Under the pieces are notes generated by a model, which was not told where the DNA came from, did no database searches, and was given only the letters and a program-made list of their open reading frames with translations. From contig NZ_CP070977.1 in assembly GCF_018417535.1 (NCBI RefSeq), positions 3,410,001 to 3,474,000 on the forward strand: a DNA stretch of 64,000 nt. The letters are read 5' to 3'. The translations under genes and the position numbers were made by a program. The stretch is from Burkholderia pyrrocinia. GTDB lineage: Bacteria; Pseudomonadota; Gammaproteobacteria; Burkholderiales; Burkholderiaceae. Position 1 is the first letter of the stretch; each line of letters opens with the position of its first letter. This document shows positions 40,382-49,787 of this stretch, in pieces.

Positions 40382-41005
40382 ATGCCACGAATCCTTGACC
40401 GCGCGCTGCGTCCGGCCGCGACCGCGCTCGCCGTGCTGACGCTCGCGCTCGCGGCCGGCTGCGCCGGCAACAGCGCGGCGCTGACGAATGTCCGCTACGA
40501 CCTCGGGCCGGCCGCGTCGGTCGCGACCGCCAGTTCGGGCCCGGCGCTGAAGGTGCTCGATATCGCCGCGCCCGACGCGCTCGATTCGGACAAGTTCGCG
40601 TACCGCCTCGCGTATGCGGATGCGCAGCACGTGGCCGTCTATCGCGACAGCCGCTGGACCGCGCCGCCCGCGCAACTGCTCACGCAGCGGCTGCGCGGCG
40701 CGCTGTCGTCGCGCGGTGCGGTGCTCGAAGGGTCCGACGGCGTGCGCGCGCCGACCCTCAAGGTCGACCTGAACGAATTCGAGCAGGTGTTCGACGGGGA
40801 GTCGCAGAGCCACGGCGCCGTCACCGCGCGCGCGACGCTGACGCTGGACGGCAAGGTGCTCGGCCAGCGCACGTTCGTCGCGCGCGCGCCGTCGAGCACG
40901 CCCGACGCCGCCGGCGGCGCGCGTGCGCTCGCGGCGGCGAGCGACGAGCTCGTGTCGCAGATCGCCGCGTGGGTCGGCATGCAGGCGTACGCGGGCACGC
41001 CGTGA
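40382..41005 (+). CDS. ABC-type transport auxiliary lipoprotein (PqiC/DUF330-like)
   Basis: A 207-aa outer-membrane lipoprotein: signal peptide with lipobox LALAAGC, mature domain with YDLGPA, DKFAYRLAYADAQHVAVYRDSRW-like DUF330 pattern and LKVDLNEFEQVF. It is expected to dock the MCE complex to the outer membrane, as PqiC does for PqiB. ATG 40382 is chosen over 40367 because AGGA lies 7 nt before it. Last gene of the lipid-transport operon. Confidence 0.88.
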   Translation: MPRILDRALRPAATALAVLTLALAAGCAGNSAALTNVRYDLGPAASVATASSGPALKVLDIAAPDALDSDKFAYRLAYADAQHVAVYRDSRWTAPPAQLLTQRLRGALSSRGAVLEGSDGVRAPTLKVDLNEFEQVFDGESQSHGAVTARATLTLDGKVLGQRTFVARAPSSTPDAAGGARALAAASDELVSQIAAWVGMQAYAGTP

Positions 41006-41024
41006 CGCGCGCCGCGCAGCCGCG

Positions 41025-42176
41025 ATGAACGCGACCGGCACGCATCGCACATCGCCGCTCGCGCGGCAGGCCTTTGCCGCTTACGCGGCGCTCATCGTCT
41101 ACGCGTCGCTGTATCCGTTCGAAGGCTGGGTGTCGCTCGGCATCGGGCCGTTCGACTACCTGTTCGCGCCGATGCAGCGCTATGTGACCGCGTTCGACGT
41201 GGTCACGAACGTGCTTGGCTATTTGCCGTTCGGCGCGCTTGGCGTGCTCGCGCTGCACCCGCGCTGGCGCGGGGTTGCCGCGACGCTGATCGCGGGCGCG
41301 CTCGGCGTGCTGCTGTCGGGCTCGATGGAGGCGCTGCAGACCTACCTGCCGACGCGCGTCGCGTCGAATCTCGATCTTGCGGCCAACGCGCTCGGCGCGC
41401 TGCTGGGCGCGGCGCTCGTCGCGCCGGCCACCGGGGCGCTGCTCGATCGCGGCGCGCTGCGCCGGCTGCGCTTCGCGTGGTTCGAGGCCGACGGCGCGAC
41501 GCCGCTCCTGCTCGCCGCGCTGTGGCCGTTCGCGATCCTGTTTCCGTCGCCGTTCCTGTTCGGCATCGGCGACTGGCCGGCCGCGCTGTGGGAGCGCGCC
41601 GACGCGTCGATGCAGGACACGCTGCTCGCGTGGCTGCCGGCCGCGTGGCGCGTGAGCGAATGGCCCGAACGCGTCGACGGCTGGCTGTCCGACTCGGCGT
41701 GGGAGGCTGCGCTCGGCGGGCTGATGCTGTTCGCCGCGCTGGCGATCGCGTCGCTCGCGATGCGGCCGCGCGCACCGCGCATCCGGCTGCTGATCGCACT
41801 CGTCGCCGCGACGCTCGTGCTGAAGGCGGCCGCGACGTTCATGCAGTCGGCCACGGGTCTCGTCGTCGTGTGGGCGACGCCCGGCGCGCGGCTCGGCATC
41901 GAGCTCGGTTTCGCGGCCGCACTCGTCGCGCTGCGCGTGCCGGCGACCTGGCGCGCGACGCTCGCGGCGCTCGCGCTGCTGGCCGGTGTGGCGCTCGTCA
42001 ACCTGCTGCCGGTCAATCCGTTCTTCGACTTCACGCTGTCGGGCTGGCGGCAGGGCCGCTACGTGCACTTCAACAGCATCGCGCGCTGGCTCGCGTGGAT
42101 CTGGCCCTACGCGGCGCTGATCTGGCTCGGCCAGCGCGTCGAGCGCGCGTGGCTGCCGGCCGCGGTGCGGCGCTGA
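41025..42176 (+). CDS. VanZ-family membrane protein
   Basis: A 383-aa polytopic membrane protein with about nine hydrophobic helices. N-terminal VanZ signature: FAAYAALIVYASLYPFEGW, then NVLGYLPFGALGVLAL and SGSMEALQTYLPTRVASNLDLA-type segment. VanZ proteins are linked to glycopeptide resistance in Gram-positives; in proteobacteria the role is unknown, probably envelope related. Only 20 bp after the lipoprotein gene, so it may be part of the same transcript. Confidence 0.87.
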   Translation: MNATGTHRTSPLARQAFAAYAALIVYASLYPFEGWVSLGIGPFDYLFAPMQRYVTAFDVVTNVLGYLPFGALGVLALHPRWRGVAATLIAGALGVLLSGSMEALQTYLPTRVASNLDLAANALGALLGAALVAPATGALLDRGALRRLRFAWFEADGATPLLLAALWPFAILFPSPFLFGIGDWPAALWERADASMQDTLLAWLPAAWRVSEWPERVDGWLSDSAWEAALGGLMLFAALAIASLAMRPRAPRIRLLIALVAATLVLKAAATFMQSATGLVVVWATPGARLGIELGFAAALVALRVPATWRATLAALALLAGVALVNLLPVNPFFDFTLSGWRQGRYVHFNSIARWLAWIWPYAALIWLGQRVERAWLPAAVRR

Positions 42177-42331
42177 CGCGGCGATCCGGGCAGGGCCGCC
42201 GCCGCGCTGTCGCGGCGCGGGCAGCGGCGCGCGCCGGTCGCTATAATCGTCCGCAACATCATCCGTTGCACCGCGCAACGGCAATCGCTCCTCTTTCCGC
42301 ACGGCATCGCGCCGGGCCGCTCGTCACCATC

Positions 42332-42649
42332 ATGGATTCCTACTACCAGCACCACGTCTTCTTCTGCCTGAACCAGCGCGAACCGGGCGCCGAACGGCCG
42401 AGCTGCGCGCAATGCGACGCGCAGACCATGCAGGAATACGCGAAAAAGCGCGTGAAGGAACTCGGCCTCGCGGGGCCCGGCAAGGTTCGCATCAACAAGG
42501 CCGGCTGCCTCGACCGCTGCGAGGAAGGGCCCGTGATGGTCGTGTATCCGGAAGGCACGTGGTACACGTACGTCGACCAGGCCGACATCGACGAGATCGT
42601 CGAGTCGCACCTGCGCGACGGCAAGGTCGTCGATCGCCTGAAGATCTGA
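42332..42649 (+). CDS. Thioredoxin-like [2Fe-2S] ferredoxin
   Basis: A 105-aa protein. Candidate cluster-binding cysteines lie in HHVFFCLNQREPG, RPSCAQCDAQ and KAGCLDRCEEGPVMVVYPEG, the pattern of the thioredoxin-like 2Fe-2S ferredoxin family. It would shuttle electrons in the cytoplasm, partner unknown. Stop is 13 bp before the next hydrolase gene, so the two are probably co-transcribed. Confidence 0.92.
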   Translation: MDSYYQHHVFFCLNQREPGAERPSCAQCDAQTMQEYAKKRVKELGLAGPGKVRINKAGCLDRCEEGPVMVVYPEGTWYTYVDQADIDEIVESHLRDGKVVDRLKI

Positions 42650-42662
42650 GCGGGCCGGCCGA

Positions 42663-43307
42663 ATGAACGTTCATACGCAGAAATCGCTGATCGCGGGCCC
42701 GGTCGGGCAGATCGAAATCGCGGTCGACCTGCCCGACGCGGTGCGCGAAGGCGGCGCCGCGCCGCGCGGCATCGCGCTCGTCGCGCATCCGCATCCGCTG
42801 TTCGGCGGCACGATGGACAACAAGGTCGCGCAGACCCTGGCGCGCACGCTCGTCCAGCTCGACTACGTCGTCTACCGGTCGAACTTCCGCGGCGTTGGCG
42901 CGACCGAAGGCGTGCACGACAACGGCACCGGCGAGGCCGACGATCTGCTCGCGGTGCTCGCGCACATGCGCGCGCAGCCCGCGTATGCGGACCTGCCGCT
43001 CGTGCTCGCGGGTTTCTCGTTCGGCACCTTCGTGCTGTCGCATGTCGCGAAGCGGCTGCGCGACGCGGGCGAGTCGATCGAGCGGATGGTGTTCGTCGGC
43101 ACGGCCGCGAGCCGCTGGCAGGTCGCCGACGTGCCGGAGAACACGCTCGTGATCCACGGCGAAACCGACGACACGGTGCCGATCGCATCGGTGTACGACT
43201 GGGCGCGACCGCAGGAGCTGCCGGTCGTCGTGATCCCCGGCGCCGAGCATTTCCTCCATCGCAAGCTGCATGTGCTGAAGCGCATCATCGTCGACGCATG
43301 GCGCTAG
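42663..43307 (+). CDS. Small alpha/beta hydrolase
   Basis: A 214-aa hydrolase. HPHPLFGGTMDNKV near residue 42 is the signature of this CocE/YcjY-like group, the nucleophile is in AGFSFGTFV, the acid in HGETDDTVP and the His in PGAEHFLHRKL. No signal peptide, so cytoplasmic. Commonly found next to the ferredoxin gene in betaproteobacteria; substrate unknown. Confidence 0.88.
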   Translation: MNVHTQKSLIAGPVGQIEIAVDLPDAVREGGAAPRGIALVAHPHPLFGGTMDNKVAQTLARTLVQLDYVVYRSNFRGVGATEGVHDNGTGEADDLLAVLAHMRAQPAYADLPLVLAGFSFGTFVLSHVAKRLRDAGESIERMVFVGTAASRWQVADVPENTLVIHGETDDTVPIASVYDWARPQELPVVVIPGAEHFLHRKLHVLKRIIVDAWR

Positions 43308-43706
43308 CCGGCACGCGGGCGCCGGCGTAACGGCCGGCGGCCCGCGTCGCGCACCGGCACCCGGCCGGATGCGCGAGTGACCACGCGACATCGCGCCGCA
43401 CGGCGCTACCCGACTTGCACGCCGCCTGCGCGCGCCTTTCGCGCGGCTTCGAGCGCGCTTGCCTACAGCGTGCACGCGCTATTCTGCTGAAGCCGGTGGC
43501 GGCCGTCCTGCGATCGCGCCGTGTTCGACGCCAATCGGCACTGGTGTGCCGCGCCTTCGCGCCGGTGGCGGCGTGGCAATTCCTCGCGATGCCGCTGCAC
43601 ATCGCCGCGGTTTGCGCGTTGCCGCGAGCACGAATCCGCCGGCACATCGGCACCGCCCGGCACCGGACACGACACCCGGTTCGCGAAAACGCCGTTCGCA
43701 GCCACG
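43308..43706. other. Intergenic region upstream of the D,D-carboxypeptidase gene
   Basis: The interval 43308-43937 (630 bp) has no supported gene. It holds a promoter-like TATAAT, a 14-bp direct repeat TTTCGCGTCGCCCG (43720-43733 and 43831-43844) and a perfect hairpin nearer the start codon, annotated separately. Confidence 0.5.
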
Positions 43707-43712
43707 TATAAT
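43707..43712 (+). promoter_or_regulatory. Consensus -10 element for the D,D-carboxypeptidase gene
   Basis: A perfect TATAAT in the context CACGTATAATGGCC, about 225 bp before the start codon. No good -35 hexamer at 17 bp. The long leader this implies contains the hairpin at 43838-43858. Confidence 0.5.
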
Positions 43713-43837
43713 GGCCGCATTTCGCGTCGCCCGCGGCCCGGCTGGGCCCATGCGGCGCTCGTTTCGCCGCCTGTCCGACCGCTCGCGACGGCCGCGAACC
43801 GAACGCGTCCGCACGAGTCCAACCGGCGCGTTTCGCG

Positions 43838-43858
43838 TCGCCCGACGATGTCGGGCGA
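43838..43858 (+). repeat. Perfect 9-bp hairpin in the dacC leader
   Basis: TCGCCCGAC-GAT-GTCGGGCGA. No T-run follows, so it is not an obvious terminator; it may affect mRNA stability or be a regulator site. Confidence 0.5.
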
Positions 43859-43937
43859 ATGCCCGAAACGCCCGCCGCCTTGCCGTTCAACCCTGCGCGT
43901 TTCGCACCGCACTTTCTGCCATCAGCCTGAATCGATC

Positions 43938-45254
43938 ATGCGTCTGTCTCCCCAAGGCCTCAAGTCCCTCGCTTCCTCCATCGCCTTCGGCACCGCCGCG
44001 CGCAACGTCGCGCTCGGCGTGATGCTGCCCGTCGCGCTCGCGTCGACGATCGTCGTCGCCGAGGCGAAGCCGGCCGCCAAGACCCGGGCCGCGCATGCGG
44101 CGCCGGCCGCCGCTGCCGAGCAGTTCACCGGCGCGCCCGCGGTCTACATGCCGGGCGCGGTGCCGCCGCCGGGCGTGAATGCGCGTTCGTGGGTGCTCGT
44201 CGATGCGACGAGCAACACGGTGCTCGCATCGGGCAATGCGGACGAGCGCGTCGAGCCCGCATCGCTGACGAAGCTGATGACGGCCTACCTCGTGTTCGAG
44301 GCGCTCGACAAGAAGAAGATCTCGATGGAGCAGATCGTCACGCCGAGCGAAGCGGTGCGCCGCGTCGGCCGTGACGAGTCGCGCATGTTCATCGAGGCGA
44401 ACAAGCCGGTGTCCGTGCATGACCTCGTGTACGGGATGATCATCCAGTCGGGCAACGACGCGGCGATCGCGCTGGCCGAGCTCGTCGGCGGCAGCGAAGG
44501 GCAGTTCGTCACGCTGATGAACGACGAGGCGCAGCGCCTCGGCATGAAGGGCACGCACTTCGCCGACGTGAACGGCATGCCCGACCCGAACCACTACACG
44601 ACGGCCGGCGACCTCGCGAAGCTGTCCGCGCACCTGATCCGCGATTTTCCGCAGTACTACAGCATCTTCTCGGAGAAGGAATTCAAGTACAACAACATCC
44701 GCCAGGGCAACCGCAACCGTCTGCTGTGGCTCGACCCGACGGTCGACGGCCTGAAGACGGGCCATACGCAGGCGGCCGGCTACTGCCTGATCGCGTCGGC
44801 GAAGCGCGCGATTCCGGGCGTCGACGGCCAGCGTCGCCTGGTGTCGGTGATGATGGGCGAGCAGAAGGAAGGCGAGCGCACGCAGGACAGCATGAAGATG
44901 CTGAACTACGGCTATAGCGCGTTCGATTCGGTGCGCCTGTTCAAGGGCGGCCAGGCGATCTCGACGCCGCGCATCTACAAGGGCAAGGACAACACCGTGC
45001 AGGTCGGCGTGAAGGGTGACCAGTGGGCAACCGTGCCGCGCGGCCTCGGCGACAAGGTCAAGACGGAAGTCGACGTCAACGCGCCGCTGATCGCGCCGCT
45101 CGCGGAAGGCCAGCAGGTCGGCACCGTGAAGATCGTCGCCGACGGCAAGACGCTGTCCGAATTCCCGGTCGTCGCGCTGAAGGCGGTGCCGGAAGCGGGT
45201 ATCTTCGGGCGTATCTGGGACTCGATCCTGCTGATGTTCAGCAAGAAGAAGTAA
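43938..45254 (+). CDS. dacC: D-alanyl-D-alanine carboxypeptidase (PBP5/6 type)
   Basis: A 438-aa periplasmic enzyme trimming the terminal D-Ala of peptidoglycan stem peptides. Signal region (to about residue 43), SxxK motif SLTKLM with the catalytic Ser, SGN motif in IQSGNDAA and KTG motif in DGLKTGHT. A C-terminal beta domain and an end helix (FGRIWDSILLMFSKKK), basic and amphipathic, anchors to the inner membrane as in PBP5. The gene symbol is by family; dacA is equally possible. A D-amino acid aminotransferase gene follows 48 bp later. Confidence 0.93.
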   Translation: MRLSPQGLKSLASSIAFGTAARNVALGVMLPVALASTIVVAEAKPAAKTRAAHAAPAAAAEQFTGAPAVYMPGAVPPPGVNARSWVLVDATSNTVLASGNADERVEPASLTKLMTAYLVFEALDKKKISMEQIVTPSEAVRRVGRDESRMFIEANKPVSVHDLVYGMIIQSGNDAAIALAELVGGSEGQFVTLMNDEAQRLGMKGTHFADVNGMPDPNHYTTAGDLAKLSAHLIRDFPQYYSIFSEKEFKYNNIRQGNRNRLLWLDPTVDGLKTGHTQAAGYCLIASAKRAIPGVDGQRRLVSVMMGEQKEGERTQDSMKMLNYGYSAFDSVRLFKGGQAISTPRIYKGKDNTVQVGVKGDQWATVPRGLGDKVKTEVDVNAPLIAPLAEGQQVGTVKIVADGKTLSEFPVVALKAVPEAGIFGRIWDSILLMFSKKK

Positions 45255-45302
45255 GCGCGACGGGCCTTTGTTTTTACGACTTCATCCCCATCTGTCATAG
45301 CC

Positions 45303-46229
45303 ATGAGCCAAACCGAATTCGAACCGATCGTCTACCTCAGCGTCTCGTCGCAGGAGGAGCTGGTGCCGCTGTCCGAAGCCCGTGTCCCGGTGCTCGACCG
45401 CGGGTTCATCTTCGGCGACGGCGTGTATGAAGTCGTGCCCGTCTATGCGCACGACGGCGCGCACGTGCCGTTCCGGATCGAGCAGCATCTGGAACGGCTC
45501 GCGCGCAGCCTGAAGAAGATCGGCATCGACAACCCGCACGATGCGGCCGGCTGGCGCGCGCTGATCGAGCGCGTCGTCGCGGCGAATGCCGATGGCCTCG
45601 GCGATGGCAACGCGCTCGTCTACCTGCAGGTGACGCGCGGCGTCGCGAAGCGCGGCCATGCGTTCCCGGCGAACGTGGTGCCGACGGTGTTCGCGATGAC
45701 GAGCCCGCTGCGCCTGCCGTCGGAAGAAGAGCGCGCGAAAGGCGTGCGCTGCGTGACGGCCGAGGATCGCCGCTGGCTGCATTGCGACATCAAGTCGATC
45801 TCGCTGCTCGGCAACGTGCTGATGGCGCAGCATGCGGCGGAACACGATGCGTTCGAGACGCTGCAATTGCGCGACGGTTACCTGACCGAAGGCTCGTCGT
45901 CGAACGTGTGGATCGTGAAGAACGGCGTGCTGATCGCGCCGCCGCGCAGCAACAAGATCCTCGAAGGGATCCGCTACGCGCTGGTCGAGGAGCTGGCCGA
46001 TGAATGCAGGATCCCGTTCGTCGCGCGCGAGATCAGCGAAGTGGAGTTGCGCGCGGCCGACGAAATCATGATCACGTCGGCCACGAAGGAAGTGCTGCCC
46101 GTCACGTGGCTCGACGATCTGCCCGTCCAGGGCGGCAAGCCGGGCCCCGTGTTCGCGGCGCTGTATGACGCGTACCAGCGTGCGAAGGCACGCGAGTTTG
46201 AACAGTTTGACCTAACCCGGAGAAAATGA
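45303..46229 (+). CDS. D-amino acid aminotransferase (fold-type IV PLP enzyme)
   Basis: A 308-aa aminotransferase. Characteristic blocks: VLDRGFIFGDGVYEVVPVY, the PLP-lysine in HCDIKSISLLGNV, and EGSSSNVWIVKNG. The DAAT family interconverts D-alanine and D-glutamate with 2-oxo acids; branched-chain or 4-amino-4-deoxychorismate lyase relatives share the fold, but the sequence is closest to DAAT. Lies between dacC and ybeD, an order typical of Burkholderia. Its stop overlaps the ybeD start region. Confidence 0.9.
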   Translation: MSQTEFEPIVYLSVSSQEELVPLSEARVPVLDRGFIFGDGVYEVVPVYAHDGAHVPFRIEQHLERLARSLKKIGIDNPHDAAGWRALIERVVAANADGLGDGNALVYLQVTRGVAKRGHAFPANVVPTVFAMTSPLRLPSEEERAKGVRCVTAEDRRWLHCDIKSISLLGNVLMAQHAAEHDAFETLQLRDGYLTEGSSSNVWIVKNGVLIAPPRSNKILEGIRYALVEELADECRIPFVAREISEVELRAADEIMITSATKEVLPVTWLDDLPVQGGKPGPVFAALYDAYQRAKAREFEQFDLTRRK

Positions 46230-46537
46230 TGAGCGAACCGACCAAAACCGTCGAGGTCACCGGCGCGATCGAGACCCGGAAGGAGTCGCTGCTGGAGTTC
46301 CCGTGCGATTTCCCGATCAAGATCATGGGCAAGGCGCACCCCGAGTTCAAGGACACGATCTTCAAGGTCGTCGCCGTTCACGACAACGAGATCGATGTCG
46401 AGAAGATCGAGGAGCGCGCGTCGAGCGGCGGCAATTACACGGGCCTCACGATCACCGTGCGCGCAACGAGCCAGGAACAGCTCGACAACATCTACCGCGC
46501 ACTGACCGGCCATCCGATGGTCAAGGTCGTACTCTAA
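46229..46537 (+). CDS. ybeD: YbeD-like DUF493 protein
   Basis: A 102-aa ACT-like-fold protein, usually encoded beside lipB and proposed to bind regulatory ligands. Motifs: LEFPCDFPIKIMGK, HPEFKDTIFKVV and YTGLTITVRATSQEQLDNIYRAL. GGAG lies about 6 nt before ATG 46229; another ATG at 46226 is one codon earlier. Its 3' end overlaps the convergent LysR gene by 17 bp. Confidence 0.93.
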   Translation: MSEPTKTVEVTGAIETRKESLLEFPCDFPIKIMGKAHPEFKDTIFKVVAVHDNEIDVEKIEERASSGGNYTGLTITVRATSQEQLDNIYRALTGHPMVKVVL

Positions 46538-47507
46538 GCGCCTTCCATCCTCCTTCCTGCGCGCACTCGGCGGGGGTCTTCCTCGCCGCGCGCCGCGCGT
46601 CCAGCTCGTCGCACAGCCGCTTGAATTCGGCGACTTCGTCGAGCAGCCAGGCCCTGAACGCCTGCACCCGCGGCGTGTTCAGCAGCGGCGGCGGACACAC
46701 GAAAAAATAGTGCCACGGGCTCGGCCCGTCGATGTCGAACAGGCGCACGATGCGCCCGTCCAGCAGGTCGTGCACCGCGAGCGAGCGGCGCACCAGCGCG
46801 ATGCCCTGGCCGTCGATCGCGGCCAGCAGCAGGTTCGACGAATCCTGGTACAGAATCCCCCGCTTCGGCTCGGTCAGCGTATCGAGCCCGGCCGCGTCGA
46901 ACCACGGCCGCCACAGCTCGTCGTCCGAGCGCAGCAGGTTGTAGTGCACGAGATCGGCGGGCGTCTGCGGCAGCTTGCCGCCGTTCAGCGTCGGCGCGCA
47001 CGCCGGAAAAAACACTTCCTCGAACAGCGGCTCGACATGCAGCCCCGGATAGCTGCCGAAGCCGAAGCGGATCGCGAGATCGACGTCGTCGCGCGCGAAA
47101 TCGGTGAGCGAGTTGGTCGACTGCAGTTCGACGTCGATTTCCGGATGCCGCTCGATGAACGTGCCGATGCGCGGCGTGATGAAGCGCGCGGCGAACGACG
47201 ACAGCATCGACACCACGAGCCGCCGGTCGCGGTCGCTCGCGCGCACGTCGCGCGTCGCGTCGGCGATCACCATCAGCGCGGTGCGGATCTGCTGCGCGTA
47301 GCGCATGCCGGCGTCGGTCAGGCACAGCCGCTTGCCGTTGCGCGTGAAAAGCTGCACGCCGAGCTCCTCCTCGAGCGCGCGCACCTGGTGGCTGACCGCG
47401 CCGTGCGTGACGTACAGCTCGTCGGCGGCGCGCGAGAAATTCTCGTGACGGGCGGCGGCTTCGAACGCGCGAATCGCGTTCAGTGCAGGTAGCTGGCGGA
47501 GGTCCAT
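46521..47507 (-). CDS. GcvA-like LysR-family transcriptional regulator
   Basis: A 328-aa regulator. N-terminal winged helix (LNAIRAFEAAARHENFSRAA, VSHQVRALEEELGVQLF) is typical of the GcvA subgroup; the effector domain has LVVSMLSSFAARFITPRIG and DVDLAIRFGFG. It sits inside the ybeD-lipB interval in opposite orientation and is divergent from the DUF2917 gene with a perfect palindrome between them, which makes that gene its likely target. Name GcvA is by subgroup only. Confidence 0.9.
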   Translation of the reverse strand: MDLRQLPALNAIRAFEAAARHENFSRAADELYVTHGAVSHQVRALEEELGVQLFTRNGKRLCLTDAGMRYAQQIRTALMVIADATRDVRASDRDRRLVVSMLSSFAARFITPRIGTFIERHPEIDVELQSTNSLTDFARDDVDLAIRFGFGSYPGLHVEPLFEEVFFPACAPTLNGGKLPQTPADLVHYNLLRSDDELWRPWFDAAGLDTLTEPKRGILYQDSSNLLLAAIDGQGIALVRRSLAVHDLLDGRIVRLFDIDGPSPWHYFFVCPPPLLNTPRVQAFRAWLLDEVAEFKRLCDELDARRAARKTPAECAQEGGWKALRVRP

Positions 47508-47512
47508 TTGCT

Positions 47513-47539
47513 AATTTTCCTCACATCGACGTGAAAATT
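47513..47539. promoter_or_regulatory. Palindromic LysR-type operator
   Basis: AATTTTC (47513-47519) and GAAAATT (47533-47539) are exact inverted repeats 13 bp apart, with an inner TCAC-N6-GTGA. It begins 6 bp from the LysR start codon, the usual place for autoregulatory LysR sites. Confidence 0.7.
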
Positions 47540-47545
47540 GGTCGT

Positions 47546-47574
47546 TTGGTCGGACGCCTTGAAGTGACTACGAT
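47546..47574 (+). promoter_or_regulatory. Candidate promoter of the DUF2917 gene
   Basis: TTGGTC (47546-47551), 17-bp spacer, TACGAT (47569-47574). It starts 7 bp after the operator, which fits activation by the divergent LysR protein. Confidence 0.5.
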
Positions 47575-47609
47575 TGTAGCCATCGAAGCATTTATTGGCG
47601 GAGTCGATC

Positions 47610-47936
47610 ATGCAAGAAATTTCTTCAAGCATCACGTTCGAAATCCCCGTGGGCGAAACCGTGCCGATGAAGGTGCAACGCAGCACGCGGCTGATTGTCC
47701 AGTGCGGGCCGGTCTGGGCCACGCGCAGCAACGACGTCGACGACTACTTCCTGGTCGACGGCGAGACGCTGAAGCTGCGCCGCGGCGAGCGGCTGTGGCT
47801 CAGCGCGGAAGGCCGGGAGGGCGCGTGCGTCGCGTTCTCGGTGTCGCGGCCGCCCAAGGAAGTCGCGCTCGGCGGGCTGGCACGGCTGCGCGAACGCGTT
47901 TCCGCGCTGCTCCACGACGGATGGCGCACGGTCTGA
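47610..47936 (+). CDS. DUF2917 domain protein
   Basis: A 108-aa protein. The DUF2917 pattern (FEIPVGETVPMKVQRSTRLI, WATRSNDVDDYFLVDGE, LWLSAE) suggests a small cupin-like beta barrel. ATG 47610 with GGAG upstream is preferred to TTG 47595. Divergent from the LysR gene. Function unknown; related genes are often paired with such LysR regulators. Confidence 0.85.
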   Translation: MQEISSSITFEIPVGETVPMKVQRSTRLIVQCGPVWATRSNDVDDYFLVDGETLKLRRGERLWLSAEGREGACVAFSVSRPPKEVALGGLARLRERVSALLHDGWRTV

Positions 47937-48019
47937 CGATCATTTCCTCCGACGGATACTGACGATCCGTCCCTTTCCCGGGCCGGCGAGACCCATGGGT
48001 TTTCGGTAAACTACCGCCC

Positions 48020-48766
48020 ATGTCCGTTTCGCCGGTTTCCATCGTGTCCACGCCTGTCGCCGTTTCCGCATCGCCCGCCGAATCGCCGGTTCAGCCGGTC
48101 ACCGTGCGCTGGCGGGGCGTCGAGACCTACGAGACCAGTTTCGACGCGATGCGCGCGTTCACCGACACGCGCACGGCCGACACCGGCGACGAGATCTGGC
48201 TGGTCGAGCATCTGCCCGTCTACACGCTCGGCCAGGCGGGCGACCCGGCCCACCTGCTGGTGGCCGACAGCGGCGTGCCGCTCGTGAAGGTCGACCGCGG
48301 CGGGCAAATCACTTATCACGGCCCCGGCCAGATCGTCGCCTACCTGCTGCTGGACCTGCGCCGGCGCAAGCTGATGGTGCGCACGCTCGTCACGAAGATC
48401 GAGGAGGCCGTGATCGAAACCCTCGCGGCGTATAATCTCGCCTCGGTCCGCAAGGCGGGCGCGCCCGGGATCTACGTGGCATCCGGCGTGCACGAAGGCG
48501 CGAAAATCGCGGCCCTCGGCCTGAAGATCCGCAACGGCTGCAGCTATCACGGGCTGAGCCTGAACGTGAAGATGGATCTGCGCCCGTTTCTTGCGATCAA
48601 CCCGTGCGGCTATGCCGGACTGGAAACTGTCGACATGGCGAGCCTCGAGGTTGCCGCCGACTGGAACGACGTCGCCCACACGCTGGTGCGCCGTCTGATC
48701 GCCAACCTCGACGGCGCATCCGCGGCCGCCGACAAGCCGCAGGCACTGGAACAATCGAATGACTGA
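48020..48766 (+). CDS. lipB: Octanoyl-[acyl-carrier protein]-protein N-octanoyltransferase
   Basis: A 248-aa enzyme moving octanoate from ACP to lipoyl domains. Family motifs: [46 protein letters not shown] with its catalytic Lys nearby, and the catalytic Cys in NPCGYAGL. A roughly 25-residue Pro/Ser/Val-rich N-terminal extension precedes the domain. Overlaps lipA by 8 bp. Confidence 0.96.
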   Translation: MSVSPVSIVSTPVAVSASPAESPVQPVTVRWRGVETYETSFDAMRAFTDTRTADTGDEIWLVEHLPVYTLGQAGDPAHLLVADSGVPLVKVDRGGQITYHGPGQIVAYLLLDLRRRKLMVRTLVTKIEEAVIETLAAYNLASVRKAGAPGIYVASGVHEGAKIAALGLKIRNGCSYHGLSLNVKMDLRPFLAINPCGYAGLETVDMASLEVAADWNDVAHTLVRRLIANLDGASAAADKPQALEQSND

Positions 48767-49751
48767 CGTTACCGCTTCTCCCGCACCGGCCGATTCGGCC
48801 TCGACCCCGGCCTACGATCCGACCGCCAAGCAGAAGGCGCAGGCGAAGACGGCGCGCATCCCGATCAAGGTCATTCCGATCGAGAAACTGAAGAAGCCCG
48901 AGTGGATTCGCGTGAAGGCGGCCACCGGCAGCTCGCGTTTCAACGAGATCAAGACGATCCTGCGCGAGCACAACCTGCATACGGTGTGCGAGGAAGCGAG
49001 CTGCCCGAACATCGGCGAATGCTTCGGCAAGGGCACCGCGACGTTCATGATCATGGGCGACAAGTGCACGCGCCGCTGCCCGTTCTGCGACGTCGGCCAC
49101 GGCCGTCCCGATCCGCTCGACACCGACGAGCCGAAGAACCTCGCGCGCACGATCGCCGCGCTGAAGCTCAAGTACGTGGTGATCACGAGCGTCGACCGCG
49201 ACGACCTGCGCGACGGCGGTGCCGCCCACTTCGTCGAATGCATCCGCGAAACGCGCGCGCAGTCGCCGGACACGCGCATCGAGATCCTGACGCCGGATTT
49301 CCGCGGCCGTCTTGACCGCGCGATCTCGATCCTGAACGCCGCGCCGCCCGACGTGATGAACCACAACCTCGAAACGGTGCCGCGCCTGTACAAGGAAGCG
49401 CGCCCGGGTTCGGACTACGCGCACTCGCTGAAGCTGCTGAAGGACTTCAAGGCACTGCATCCGGACGTCGCGACGAAGTCGGGCCTGATGGTCGGCCTCG
49501 GCGAAACGGAAGAGGAAATCCTGCAGGTGATGCGCGACCTGCGCGCGCACGACGTCGACATGCTGACGATCGGCCAGTACCTGCAGCCGTCCGAGCACCA
49601 CCTGCCGGTGCGCGCATACGTGCATCCGGATACGTTCAAGATGTACGAGGAAGAAGCGTACAAGATGGGCTTCACGCACGCGGCCGTCGGCGCGATGGTG
49701 CGTTCGAGCTATCACGCCGATCTGCAGGCACATGGGGCCGGGGTGGTTTGA
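48759..49751 (+). CDS. lipA: Lipoyl synthase (radical SAM)
   Basis: A 330-aa enzyme inserting two sulfurs into the octanoyl chain. The auxiliary cluster motif [12 protein letters not shown] and the radical-[16 protein letters not shown] motif are both intact; the C-terminal RSSYHAD has the Ser ligand. Translationally coupled with lipB. A strong terminator follows. Confidence 0.98.
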   Translation: MTDVTASPAPADSASTPAYDPTAKQKAQAKTARIPIKVIPIEKLKKPEWIRVKAATGSSRFNEIKTILREHNLHTVCEEASCPNIGECFGKGTATFMIMGDKCTRRCPFCDVGHGRPDPLDTDEPKNLARTIAALKLKYVVITSVDRDDLRDGGAAHFVECIRETRAQSPDTRIEILTPDFRGRLDRAISILNAAPPDVMNHNLETVPRLYKEARPGSDYAHSLKLLKDFKALHPDVATKSGLMVGLGETEEEILQVMRDLRAHDVDMLTIGQYLQPSEHHLPVRAYVHPDTFKMYEEEAYKMGFTHAAVGAMVRSSYHADLQAHGAGVV

Positions 49752-49787
49752 GCGCCGCGTTAGCGTTACTGCAGCCTTCACGCAGTC

